A stretch of DNA of 62,000 nucleotides from Bacillota bacterium (GCA_009711785.1 VENA01000051.1:1-62000), one strand, 5' to 3'; positions 8,830 to 17,321 are shown, counted from the stretch's first letter. Made by a program: numbers and translations. Notes: generated by a model from the letters alone, not told the origin.

Positions 8830-10200
8830 TTAATCTATTGATAATTCTATATGGTAAACATCAGGTTCCCTATCTATTAAAAACTTTTCAGCAACCTGTG
8901 GGAATAATGCATAGGATAATACATCTTCCTCAGACTGATATAAACCTTCTATCTCTTCTTTATATTTATCAAAGGCATCATCAAGTAAATCAGCTGGTCT
9001 TTGTGTAATTACCTTTTCATCACCTATGATCTTTTTCTTAATGTCTTCTTTAATTGGTCCTGGTGATTTTCCATAATAACCCTTTACATAATCTTTAATT
9101 TCCTTTGGTACCATTTTGTATCTTTCCCCTGTTAATACATTAAATACAGACTGAGTACCAACCATCTGACTTAAAGGTGTTACAAGGGGTGGAAATCCTA
9201 ATTCTTCTCTAACCCTTGGTACTTCTGCTAATACTTCTTCATACTTATCCTCTGCATTTTGTGCTTTAAGTTGTGATAAAAGATTTGAAAGCATTCCACC
9301 GGGAACTTGATAGCTTAATGTTTTAGGTTCTGTTTCTAAAACCTTAAGATTTAGTGTGCCATCGTCTGTATACTTTTTCTTAATTGGTTTAAAATATGCT
9401 GCTATATCCTCTAATAAATCAATATTAAGTTCTGGGTCTCTATCAGTATTTTTATAAGTCATTGCAAAGGGTTCTGTTGGCGGCTGTGATGTTCCTGTTG
9501 CAAAAGGACTTATGGCAGTATCTATAATATCTACCCCTGCTTCTATGGCTTTTACATAGGACATTTGAGCAATTCCACTTGTACAGTGGTTATGAAGTTC
9601 TATAGGTAAATCTGTTGTTTTTTTAATCATTTTTATTAACTCATATGCTTTATATGGAGTTAATATTCCTGACATATCCTTAATACATATAGAATCTGCC
9701 CCTAACTTTTCCATTTCCTTTATCTTATCTAAATAATAGCTTGTAGTATGTATCTTACTAGTTGTATAAGATATCGCGCATTGACAATGAGCCCCTGCTT
9801 CTTTTACAGTTTTAATTGACTTTTCTAAATTTCTTGTATCATTCAATGCATCAAATATACGTACTATATCGATACCATTTTCTATAGCTTTTTTTATAAA
9901 CTTTTCTACTATATCATCCGGGTAGTGTTTATATCCTAGTATGTTTTGGCCTCTTAAAAGCATTTGCAGTTTTGTATTTTTTACTTTAGCTCTTATTTTT
10001 CTTAATCTTTCCCATGGATCTTCATTTAGATATCTAAGGCAAGCATCAAATGTAGCTCCTCCCCAAACTTCCATAGCATGGTATCCTACCTTATCCATCT
10101 TTTCTAAAATAGGTAACATTTCCTCAGTTTTTAACCTTGTTGCTATTAAAGATTGATGTCCATCTCTTAAAGCTGTTTCTGTTATTTTTAACTTTTTCAT
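8830..10200 (-). CDS. oadA: Oxaloacetate decarboxylase alpha subunit, carboxyltransferase (5S-like), without biotin domain
   Basis: I start at ATG 10200 (456 residues), six bases after GGGGTG; a GTG at 10209 would overlap that site. The N-terminal TIM barrel shows ITETALRDGHQSL with the metal-binding Asp, IRIFDALND, and the ELHNHCTSG metal-binding His pair. The C-terminal half is the conserved carboxylase domain (PGGMLSNL, LGFPPLVTPLSQMVGTQ). It transfers the carboxyl group of oxaloacetate to biotin, giving pyruvate. The C-terminal biotin domain of classic OadA is absent and is supplied by the separate carrier gene. The upstream aspartate aminotransferase would provide oxaloacetate. Confidence 0.93.
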   Translation of the reverse strand: MKKLKITETALRDGHQSLIATRLKTEEMLPILEKMDKVGYHAMEVWGGATFDACLRYLNEDPWERLRKIRAKVKNTKLQMLLRGQNILGYKHYPDDIVEKFIKKAIENGIDIVRIFDALNDTRNLEKSIKTVKEAGAHCQCAISYTTSKIHTTSYYLDKIKEMEKLGADSICIKDMSGILTPYKAYELIKMIKKTTDLPIELHNHCTSGIAQMSYVKAIEAGVDIIDTAISPFATGTSQPPTEPFAMTYKNTDRDPELNIDLLEDIAAYFKPIKKKYTDDGTLNLKVLETEPKTLSYQVPGGMLSNLLSQLKAQNAEDKYEEVLAEVPRVREELGFPPLVTPLSQMVGTQSVFNVLTGERYKMVPKEIKDYVKGYYGKSPGPIKEDIKKKIIGDEKVITQRPADLLDDAFDKYKEEIEGLYQSEEDVLSYALFPQVAEKFLIDREPDVYHIELSID

Positions 10201-10209
10201 TAAGTTCAC

Positions 10210-10274
10210 CCCATCTATTTATTAAAAATTGCCAAAATGATTGGCTGATAGATAATCTACCAACCAATTATAAT
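10210..10274 (-). promoter_or_regulatory. Intercistronic hairpin between aspC and oadA
   Basis: The 65-base gap holds an inverted repeat. On the transcript it gives a 13-pair stem with two G-U pairs, starting AUUGGUUGG and ending CAGCCAAU. A T-rich stretch follows a few bases later. It may be a leaky terminator or an mRNA-processing site that sets different levels for aspC and the decarboxylase. This is inference. Confidence 0.4.
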
Positions 10275-11456
10275 TTACTTATTAACTGCTTTTTCTAATC
10301 TTTTTAAACCTTCTTTTATATTATCTAGACTAGTTGCATAGGATAATCTAACATAATTATCACTACCAAAACCTGCACCTGGTATTACAGCAACCTTAAC
10401 AGTGTCTAATAAATATTCAGCAAAGTCCATAGAACCATTAATAACTTTTCCATCTAATTCTTTGCCTATAACCTCTGAAATATTTATCATTACATAGAAA
10501 GCACCTTCAGGTTTTCTGCAGGATAAATTATTTATAGAATTTATCTTTTCAACCATATAGTTTCTTCTCTCAGTAAATGCTTTAACCATCTCATCAAGTG
10601 CATCTTGTTTTCCATTAAGGGCTTCAATACTTGCATATTGTGCCACTGTATTAGGATTAGATGTAGCATGACTTTGAACATTAGTCATAATCTTAGCTAT
10701 TTCTTTATCACAAGCTGTATATCCTATTCTCCAGCCTGTCATAGCATAACATTTACTCATTCCATTTATAACAATAGTTAAATCTTTAATTTTATCTCCA
10801 AAGGATGCAACGCTTACATGTTCTCCAGAATATATTAATTTTTCATATATCTCATCTGAAACTATGTATATATTATTTTCAACCGCTATTTCAGCAATTT
10901 CTTTTAATTCTTCTTTAGTATATACAGTTCCTGTAGGATTACTTGGGCTGTTTAACAATATAGCTTTAGTATTTTCATTAATAGCTTCAAGTAAAGCTTT
11001 TTTAGTATATTTGAAACCCTTTTCTTCCTCTGTTTCAACAAAAACTGGCTTTCCATCTGCCATTTTCACTAATTCAGGATAACTAACCCAATATGGTATA
11101 GGAATTATAACTTCATCTCCTGGATTTAATATAGCTTGAAATGTATTAAATAATGAATGTTTAGCTCCGTTTGATACAACTATATTTTCAGGTTTATAAT
11201 CTAGGCCATTATCTTTTTTTAACTTATTACATATTGCCTTTTTTAAATCTGGTAACCCTGAAGAAGATGTATAACCTATATTTCCACCTTCAATAGCTTC
11301 GATAGCCTTATCTCTAATATTTTTAGGAGTATTAAAATCTGGTTCTCCTGCTCCGAAACTTACAACGTCCTCTCCGTCAGCTTTCATTTTTTTTGCTTTA
11401 GCTGTAATAGCTAAAGTTACTGATGGTGAAATTTTACTATTCTTTTTAGATAACAT
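10275..11456 (-). CDS. Aspartate aminotransferase (pyridoxal-phosphate, class I)
   Basis: 393 residues, the normal length of subfamily I-gamma aspartate aminotransferases. Visible are the fold-type-I signatures VSFGAGEPDFNTP near the N-terminus, LNSPSNPTGTVY, and the PLP-lysine motif NGMSKCYAMTGWRIGYTA, with YVRLSYA near the C-terminus. It would convert aspartate and 2-oxoglutarate to oxaloacetate and glutamate. Position ahead of oadA and gdhA supports aspartate as substrate. The subfamily also includes broader-specificity enzymes. The start is ATG after AAGGAGGAT. Confidence 0.9.
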   Translation of the reverse strand: MLSKKNSKISPSVTLAITAKAKKMKADGEDVVSFGAGEPDFNTPKNIRDKAIEAIEGGNIGYTSSSGLPDLKKAICNKLKKDNGLDYKPENIVVSNGAKHSLFNTFQAILNPGDEVIIPIPYWVSYPELVKMADGKPVFVETEEEKGFKYTKKALLEAINENTKAILLNSPSNPTGTVYTKEELKEIAEIAVENNIYIVSDEIYEKLIYSGEHVSVASFGDKIKDLTIVINGMSKCYAMTGWRIGYTACDKEIAKIMTNVQSHATSNPNTVAQYASIEALNGKQDALDEMVKAFTERRNYMVEKINSINNLSCRKPEGAFYVMINISEVIGKELDGKVINGSMDFAEYLLDTVKVAVIPGAGFGSDNYVRLSYATSLDNIKEGLKRLEKAVNK

Positions 11457-11703
11457 AAAAGAAAATCCTCCTTAAATTTAAATTCAAATTATTTTCTAAC
11501 AATAATATGTTGCAAATTAAAATGATTATGCTATAATTTCCTTAAAATATATTATTTAATTTTATTAACCTATTTCCTTTTACGAGTTTATTGTAACACA
11601 TGATTTTTTTGATGTATATGGATTTTATAATGTATTTTAAACTTTTTTCTTAAATAAAAAAAGTATATTTTTAATTTACTTAAATTTTTTAGGAGGTGCT
11701 TTT

Positions 11704-12189
11704 ATGGATCCCACAGATTGGGATATAATTAAAATACTTCAAGATGATGGAAGGGTTTCGATGAAAGAATTGGGAAAAATGGTAGCATTAAGTCCCCCTG
11801 CTGTTGCTGAAAGGGTAAAAAGGCTTGAAGAAAGCGGTGTAATATCTGGTTATAAAGCTACTATCAATCCTGATAAACTTAATAGAACAATTAATGCTTT
11901 TATTAATGTTGCTATGAAAGTAGAAAAACATGAAAAATTCAAAGAATTTGTAAACAGCAATAAATATGTAACTGAATGTCATCATGTTACAGGTCCATAC
12001 TGTATGATAATAAAGGCTAGTTTTGATAAGATGTCAGCATTAGAAGAATTAATAGGTAAAGTTCAAATTTTTGGAGACACAGAAACCTTCATTATTTTAT
12101 CTAGTCCTGTTGGCAGTAAAATATTAGAACCTACAAATAGTATAAAAAATAAAAATACAAAAGATTTTAGGACTCATTTATTACCATAA
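11704..12189 (+). CDS. Lrp/AsnC-family transcriptional regulator
   Basis: 161 residues. An N-terminal winged helix (WDIIKILQDDGRVSMKELGK, then SPPAVAERVKRLEESGVI) is followed by an effector-binding RAM domain with VTGPYCMIIKASF. The family responds to amino acids and forms octamers. It is transcribed divergently from the aspartate/oxaloacetate operon, about 250 bases away, so it is the obvious candidate regulator of that operon. The start follows AGGAGGTGC. Confidence 0.93.
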   Translation: MDPTDWDIIKILQDDGRVSMKELGKMVALSPPAVAERVKRLEESGVISGYKATINPDKLNRTINAFINVAMKVEKHEKFKEFVNSNKYVTECHHVTGPYCMIIKASFDKMSALEELIGKVQIFGDTETFIILSSPVGSKILEPTNSIKNKNTKDFRTHLLP

Positions 12190-12225
12190 TAAAAACTCCC
12201 TTTTTAATTAAGGGAGCTTTCTTTA
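12190..12225. terminator. Terminator between lrp-like gene and dipeptide epimerase gene
   Basis: The hairpin AACTCCCTTTTTAATTAAGGGAGCTT sits in the gap between the two convergent stops, with A- and T-runs either side. Confidence 0.8.
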
Positions 12226-12231
12226 TCTAGT

Positions 12232-13320
12232 TTATTTATACTTAACATTATTGACCTTTTCAAATCCTAATCCTGGATTATCATTAAGTGTTATTTTGTA
12301 ATCATTAAATATAGCTCCTCCATCTATTGGGTCTTCTTTGCATAATACCGGACCATCTAAATCAACTTTAGTTATTATTTTCTTTGCAGCTGCTAGATGT
12401 ACTGCTGCTGTAACACTAATCTTACTTTCAAGCATACATCCTATCATACATTCAATACCATATATCTCTGCCATAGAACATATTTTTAATGCATTGTGAA
12501 TTCCTCCTGTTTTCATTAATTTAATATTTAGTAGATCTGCTGCTCTCATTTGTATAATTTTCATAGCATCCATTGGAGAAAATACACTTTCATCTGCTAA
12601 TACTGGAATATCAACATTATTACTTACAAGCTTTAATCCATCAAAATCATGGGCTTGAACAGGTTGTTCAACAAGCTCTATGTTTATCCCTGCATCTTCC
12701 ATTTTTCTTAGGGTATATACTGCTTCCTTTGGTTTCCACCCTTGATTTGCATCTATTCTTAAATCAACATCAAAACCTACTGCATCTCTTATAGCTTTCA
12801 TTCTCTTAATATCTAAATCTGCATTTTTTCCTACTTTAATCTTTAATGTTTTATATCCTTCGTTTATAGCTTTTATACTATCTCTTGCCATTTCCTCAGG
12901 GTCATTTACACTTATAGTTATATCAGTAACAATTTCTTTTCTATATCCACCTAACAACTTATAAACTGGAGCATTATATAATTGTCCAAATAAATCATAT
13001 AAAGCTATATCTACCGCAGCCTTTGCACTGGTGTTTTTTACCACTGCTTTATCTAGTCTTATCATTATTTCTTCTAGGTTTTCAATATTCATTCCTATAA
13101 GGTGCTTTTTTATATGGGTTTTTATAGCCCCTGTAATAGCTCCTGTTGTATCTCCTGTTATTACTCCTGTTGGTGGAGCTTCCCCATAACCTATATTTCC
13201 TGTATCGGTTTCTATTTTTACTACAACATCTTCAACACTTTTCACTGTTCTTAAAGCTGTTTTAAATGGCCTTTTTAATGGTATAGATATATGTCCTATT
13301 TTTATATCTGTAATTTTCAT
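12232..13320 (-). CDS. Dipeptide epimerase (L-Ala-D/L-Glu type), enolase superfamily
   Basis: 362 residues. The N-terminal capping domain carries the substrate-specifying 20s loop. The barrel shows the KxK pair (TLKIKVGK), DLRIDANQGW with the first metal ligand, VEQPV and LADESVF with the other two, and an NIKLMKTGG segment with the second base. This is the muconate-lactonizing subgroup pattern of L-Ala-D/L-Glu epimerases. The usual role is recycling murein dipeptides. Exact substrate specificity varies in this family and is not certain. The gene is monocistronic, with GAGGAGG before the ATG. Confidence 0.87.
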   Translation of the reverse strand: MKITDIKIGHISIPLKRPFKTALRTVKSVEDVVVKIETDTGNIGYGEAPPTGVITGDTTGAITGAIKTHIKKHLIGMNIENLEEIMIRLDKAVVKNTSAKAAVDIALYDLFGQLYNAPVYKLLGGYRKEIVTDITISVNDPEEMARDSIKAINEGYKTLKIKVGKNADLDIKRMKAIRDAVGFDVDLRIDANQGWKPKEAVYTLRKMEDAGINIELVEQPVQAHDFDGLKLVSNNVDIPVLADESVFSPMDAMKIIQMRAADLLNIKLMKTGGIHNALKICSMAEIYGIECMIGCMLESKISVTAAVHLAAAKKIITKVDLDGPVLCKEDPIDGGAIFNDYKITLNDNPGLGFEKVNNVKYK

Positions 13321-13359
13321 TAAAAATCCTCCTCTTTTTATAAAAATACTTTTTTTAGT

Positions 13360-13382
13360 TAATTAAGAAGCGCTTTCTAAGC
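13360..13382 (-). promoter_or_regulatory. Palindromic site upstream of the epimerase gene
   Basis: The 8-base perfect palindrome AAGCGCTT (13368-13375) has partly symmetric AT-rich flanks. It stands out as GC-rich in an AT-rich leader about 50 bases before the epimerase start. A repressor operator is possible, but no protein can be assigned. Confidence 0.3.
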
Positions 13383-13397
13383 TAAATTAATCAAAAA

Positions 13398-13440
13398 TAC
13401 AAAAAAAGGCCTAATCAACGTAAATACATTAATCAGGCCT
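13398..13440 (-). terminator. Intrinsic terminator downstream of the kinase-TPR-peptide operon
   Basis: An 11-12-pair GC-cored stem followed by a T7 run in the leftward direction. It lies about 120 bases after the peptide gene and about 80 bases before the epimerase gene. Confidence 0.8.
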
Positions 13441-13500
13441 TGTCTATGACAATGTCTTGAAACATCTAGATAAACAAGTGTCTTTATTTTTCTATTTAAT
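13398..13500 (-). ncRNA. Candidate small RNA or attenuated leader upstream of the epimerase gene
   Basis: A promoter-like pair (TTGTGT and TAAAAT, 17-base spacer; 13527-13532 and 13504-13509) precedes about 100 bases. These contain the hairpin TTGTC-ATA-GACAA and end in a strong terminator. The terminator stem is AGGCCTGATTA paired with TTGATTAGGCCT, with two G-U pairs, followed by seven T residues. The same terminator also lies downstream of the peptide gene ending at 13561. It may be a free small RNA, a regulated leader for the epimerase, or only the terminator of the kinase operon. Confidence 0.4.
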
Positions 13501-13560
13501 TACATTTTAGCATAGCATATATATTAACACAATAATTATTTCTAATTTTTTCTAAATTAA

Positions 13561-13689
13561 TTAGTCTATAATATTATGTTCTGTTATGTTTTTTAAAGGT
13601 GGTGGGTCAAGTTGTAATGGTGTTAATATAGATATACTTAAAAGTGCGATTATAGTAATAGTCGATAGAATTCTAATTATTTTTTTCAT
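13561..13689 (-). CDS. Phr-like secreted signalling pro-peptide (42 codons)
   Basis: A small gene overlapping the end of the TPR gene by 17 bases in another frame. Its ATG (13689) stands eight bases after AAAGGGGGAT, a strong ribosome site inside the TPR coding end. The product begins MKKIIR, has a hydrophobic core of about 17 residues (ILSTITIIALLSISIL), then TPLQLDPPPLKNITEHNIID. This is the layout of Phr/PapR-type pro-peptides: export signal plus a short polar C-terminal part that is cut to the mature pheromone. Size, overlap and partner match known RRNPP (Rap/Phr) pairs. The mature peptide cannot be predicted with confidence; the Pro-rich or C-terminal segment is likely. Confidence 0.7.
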   Translation of the reverse strand: MKKIIRILSTITIIALLSISILTPLQLDPPPLKNITEHNIID

Positions 13690-14776
13690 TCATTCTATCC
13701 CCCTTTATCATTTTATTTAATAAATCTTTTGATTCCTTTATATAATCATTTTCTAAATATAAAGAAAGAATTTTATTAAAATTTTGATTTTCATTTAATA
13801 TATCTTCTTTTTTAGAATTAAAAAGATTTTCACTTAAAGTAAAAATCTCTTTATCATTGTTTACTTCTAAATAAAAATCTAGTAGCTTTGAAATAACCTC
13901 TATATCATTAGGGTATATTTCAAAAGCTTTTTTAAAATATTTTTCAGTGAGATTATACTTTTTTAAATACTTATATATATATCCTAACTCTAAATAAATA
14001 TATTTTAGATAATAACTTTCCTTTGATATATTAGGTAATAAATTAACAGCTTTATTAATGTATTCTGAAATTTTTTCTTTATCACCTTTATCTTTGTATA
14101 TATCGATAATATTTAAATATATAGCACATTTCTCATCATAATTATTCATATATTCTAATATCCATAATACTTGCCTGTAAGTTTCTAAAGCATCAAAATA
14201 TCTATGTAATTTTATATAGCAATTTGCTTTTAACATTAAAAACTTTTTCATTTCATCATAATCAATTTCATAAGCATAGCTTTCAGCTAAATTTATTTCT
14301 TTTAAAGCCCTTTCATATTTTTCTAATTTTTTAAAACTTAGTGCCCTATTATAACATACCTTTCCCTTATACTCCTTTGGTATATCCTTACTTAAGGGAA
14401 CAATTAAATTACTAAAATTAATAGCCTGATCATATTTTTCTGTCTTTATAGAGTTTACTACTATTTTATTTATAATTACATAACTATCATTCCTATTAGT
14501 AATAAAATAATTTTCTAAAGACTTTAAATAATATGTATATTCTCTATTTATATCTCCTATTTCAGAATATAAATCACCTAATAATTCATATATTATAACT
14601 TTTTTATTAAAGAACTTCCATTCCATTAATAATTTTTCTAAATTATTTATATTTACATCTGAAATATTATAACTACCAGTTTTTATCATATTTTTTAACT
14701 CACTGATCCAGATATCTACTACTCTTTTAGCATCTTCTTTTTTTTCTATTGCTAAATAATTTATTTTTCTTATCAT
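13673..14776 (-). CDS. Rap-like TPR protein (predicted peptide receptor of RRNPP type)
   Basis: 367 residues, the length of Bacillus Rap proteins, and almost wholly helical. The N-terminal 60 or so residues resemble a helical bundle (VVDIWISELKNMIKTGSYN, then NNLEKLLMEWKFF). Degenerate TPR repeats follow: YELLGDLYSEIGDINREYTY, YNRALSFKKLEKYERALKEI, YIYLELGYIYKYLKKYNLTE and others. There is no DNA-binding helix-turn-helix, no signal peptide and no membrane helix, so it would act by protein contact in the cytosol. It lies 43 bases after a histidine kinase gene and overlaps the pro-peptide gene. Family assignment is structural inference; a plain TPR scaffold is the alternative. Confidence 0.72.
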   Translation of the reverse strand: MIRKINYLAIEKKEDAKRVVDIWISELKNMIKTGSYNISDVNINNLEKLLMEWKFFNKKVIIYELLGDLYSEIGDINREYTYYLKSLENYFITNRNDSYVIINKIVVNSIKTEKYDQAINFSNLIVPLSKDIPKEYKGKVCYNRALSFKKLEKYERALKEINLAESYAYEIDYDEMKKFLMLKANCYIKLHRYFDALETYRQVLWILEYMNNYDEKCAIYLNIIDIYKDKGDKEKISEYINKAVNLLPNISKESYYLKYIYLELGYIYKYLKKYNLTEKYFKKAFEIYPNDIEVISKLLDFYLEVNNDKEIFTLSENLFNSKKEDILNENQNFNKILSLYLENDYIKESKDLLNKMIKGDRMNEKNN

Positions 14777-14818
14777 TATAACACCTCTTTAATTTTTCTA
14801 TTAGTACGGTGTATGTAA

Positions 14819-16726
14819 TTATAAATAAATATCAGAAAATTCTATGTTAATTTTTTCAACTCTGTTTTCATATACATCTTTTTTAATTCCTGTTTGTTTT
14901 AAACTAGTAATAGGAAGTCTTATAACAAATTTAGTCCAGTTATTATATTCACTTTCTACTGTGATTTCTCCATCATGAAGTTCAACTAATCCTTTCACTA
15001 TAGATAACCCGACTCCACTACCTTCTTGTTTTCTTGTAAGGGATTTATCAGCTTGACCTAATCTATCAAATATAATTCCTTTTTTTTCTTCATTAATTCC
15101 AATTCCCGTATCTTTAACTGAAATAATCACTTCTCTATCTTGTTTAGTAATTTTAACTTCTATTTTATCCCCTTCATTTGTAAATTTAATAGCATTAGAT
15201 AACAAGTTTAGAATAATTCTTTCCATAGCATCAGAATCAACAGCAGTATTTATCACCTCTTTATCTGTATCAAAAACAAATTTTATATTTCTATTACTCA
15301 TATAGTTAACAACAGATGTGGTTATATCTTCAATTAAGCCTACTATATTTAAATTTTCCTTTCTCAATCTATAAAAATCTGAATCTATTTTAGTAATATC
15401 TATCATATTATTAATAAGTCTAAGTAAACGATAACAATTTTGTCTCATAGTTTTAATATATTTTTTCATTTTACTATCAATATCTATATCTTTGTTATTA
15501 ATTTGAGTATTCATCAATTGAACTGTAGCTAATATTATATTTAAAGGTGTTCTAAATTCATGGGATAAATTCGCAAAAAACTCAGTAGTTAACTTATTAT
15601 ATTCAACTGCATCTATAAGCTTTTCCTCTGCTATTTTTCTTAGTTTCATTTCTTTTTTTCTTTTAGTGATATCCCTTACTACTGTATATGATAAAAGTCT
15701 TCCCTCGTGGGGAAATACTGAAAATTTCACTTCAACATCTTTTATATTCCCCTGTGTTGTTAGTACTTTAGCTTCATATAAAGGGGTGCTATCTTTGTTC
15801 TCTATCAATTTTTTATATTCTTTTTTATAAGTACTATGATAGTCTGGATGTATGTATTTTAATAAGCTATCTTCCTTTATATCCAAATAATCACTAATAT
15901 TTAATAATTCTAGGCCCTTCTTATTTGCACCTATTATCTTACCATACTCGAGTATATAAACTGCATCTGGAGAATTTTCATATAATTTTCTATATCGCTG
16001 TCTGCTCTCATATAACTTTTTTACTAAGTTCTTTTGTATTGAAATATCACTAAATATATTTAAGATAGAAATTTCCTCTTTTTTATTTATAACTGATTTT
16101 TTTACTTTAATTGTTTTTTCATCTTTTTTTATATTCAAAGATATATTTTCTAACTCATTTTCAATTAAAATCTTATCTGATTTTAGCAATTTTTCTTTTG
16201 CTTCCTTATCAAATAATTTCCATATATTCTTATTTATTATATCAATTCCATTAAAATATTTAACAAATCTTTCATTATAATCTAAAAGGTTTCCTTTAGA
16301 GTCAGTAATATATGCAGGTTCAGTTAAAGCATTGAGTATTTCATTTTGTGAATATTTTTTCTCTTCACCGAATTTTTCAGTATCATCTCTAAATACCCAT
16401 ATCATACTTTGGGTATTCTTATCATATAATAACCTATGTGTCATTTTAATAACTCTTCCATTATTTAAATAAAGAATTTTTTCACTTTTTAATGTTTCCT
16501 TGTCCTTAGGGTATTTTAAATCTATTTTATCAGATTTTCTTATTTGTTTATTTATTATTGAATTTATTAAGTCAAAATTATTATCATAATTAGGTATACC
16601 CCATAATTTATTAAATTTTTCGTTCTTATATAAAATATTATTTTCTTTATTGACAGCCAAAAAACCTACATCAGTTAAAGCTAAATCTAATATTGATTTT
16701 TCAATAACCTGTTTATTATTGGTCAT
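14819..16726 (-). CDS. Soluble multi-PAS sensor histidine kinase (orphan)
   Basis: 635 residues without membrane helices. There are three PAS-like domains at about 8-118, 120-225 and 230-360; the third has YENSPDAVYILEYGKIIGAN. HisKA follows with FFANLSHEFRTPLNIILATV (phospho-His), then HATPase_c with NLLSNAIKFT, DTGIGI, FDRLGQ and GSGVGLSIV. No response regulator gene is near. Soluble PAS kinases with this FFANLSHEFRTPLN box are common orphan kinases in clostridia, and some phosphorylate Spo0A. It heads an operon with the Rap-like and Phr-like genes, which suggests that the peptide receptor controls this kinase or its target. Confidence 0.9.
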   Translation of the reverse strand: MTNNKQVIEKSILDLALTDVGFLAVNKENNILYKNEKFNKLWGIPNYDNNFDLINSIINKQIRKSDKIDLKYPKDKETLKSEKILYLNNGRVIKMTHRLLYDKNTQSMIWVFRDDTEKFGEEKKYSQNEILNALTEPAYITDSKGNLLDYNERFVKYFNGIDIINKNIWKLFDKEAKEKLLKSDKILIENELENISLNIKKDEKTIKVKKSVINKKEEISILNIFSDISIQKNLVKKLYESRQRYRKLYENSPDAVYILEYGKIIGANKKGLELLNISDYLDIKEDSLLKYIHPDYHSTYKKEYKKLIENKDSTPLYEAKVLTTQGNIKDVEVKFSVFPHEGRLLSYTVVRDITKRKKEMKLRKIAEEKLIDAVEYNKLTTEFFANLSHEFRTPLNIILATVQLMNTQINNKDIDIDSKMKKYIKTMRQNCYRLLRLINNMIDITKIDSDFYRLRKENLNIVGLIEDITTSVVNYMSNRNIKFVFDTDKEVINTAVDSDAMERIILNLLSNAIKFTNEGDKIEVKITKQDREVIISVKDTGIGINEEKKGIIFDRLGQADKSLTRKQEGSGVGLSIVKGLVELHDGEITVESEYNNWTKFVIRLPITSLKQTGIKKDVYENRVEKINIEFSDIYL

Positions 16727-16818
16727 CTAAAACACCTCTTTATTTTTCTACCTAATATTACATATTCTCTCATTTTGGAAAATTTCCTCTTTATTTGTAA
16801 TATTTTTATTATATTATC

Positions 16819-16852
16819 AAAAAAAAAGAGGCTACCTTTTAAAGGTAGCCAT
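16819..16852 (-). terminator. Terminator of the arsR-type gene
   Basis: Perfect hairpin GGCTACCTTTTAAAGGTAGCC followed leftward by CTC and a long T-run. It isolates the kinase operon from the arsR transcript, so the kinase operon needs its own promoter in 16727-16818. Confidence 0.85.
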
Positions 16853-16858
16853 AAATTT

Positions 16859-17176
16859 TTATTTATCACAGCAACTATTTTTTTTAACTGTATTACAAAT
16901 GCAATCTTCCTTATAAGTAGTAATATGTTTAATGAAATTTAATACATCGTCTACTACTTCTTCATTTATTGAATATATCATCCATTTTCCTTTTTTATGT
17001 CCATTAACTAATCCTGAACTCTTAAGTATTTTCATATGATGTGAAATAGTTGGTTGCGTCAAATCAAGTCCCTTTATGATATCACAAGCACATAACTCAC
17101 CACAAGAAAGCATATCTAAAATAAGTAATCTATTTTTGTCTGATAGTGCTTTAAAAATTTCTATTTTATCCTCCAT
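16859..17176 (-). CDS. ArsR-family metal-responsive repressor
   Basis: 105 residues. A winged helix carries the classic ArsR metal site ELCACDI (Cys29 and Cys31) in the DNA-recognition region, then LTQPTISHHMKILKSSGLV. The C-terminus adds a Cys-rich tail, with four Cys in the last 14 residues (two early, then CC near the end), which could widen metal specificity. ArsR proteins leave DNA on binding As(III) or Sb(III). No arsenic resistance genes adjoin it; the next gene downstream is separated by a terminator and the upstream one is a small membrane protein. Confidence 0.9.
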   Translation of the reverse strand: MEDKIEIFKALSDKNRLLILDMLSCGELCACDIIKGLDLTQPTISHHMKILKSSGLVNGHKKGKWMIYSINEEVVDDVLNFIKHITTYKEDCICNTVKKNSCCDK

Positions 17177-17321
17177 ATTATCACTCCAGTATATTAGTAT
17201 ATATAAAATATTAGAAGTTCTGATATATCTCCTTCTAAATTATTTGTTAATTTCCTTATAATAGTAGTACCTAAAAAACTATTAGTAAGTATAATTTTAT
17301 CTTTTACATCTTTAACCCTCT

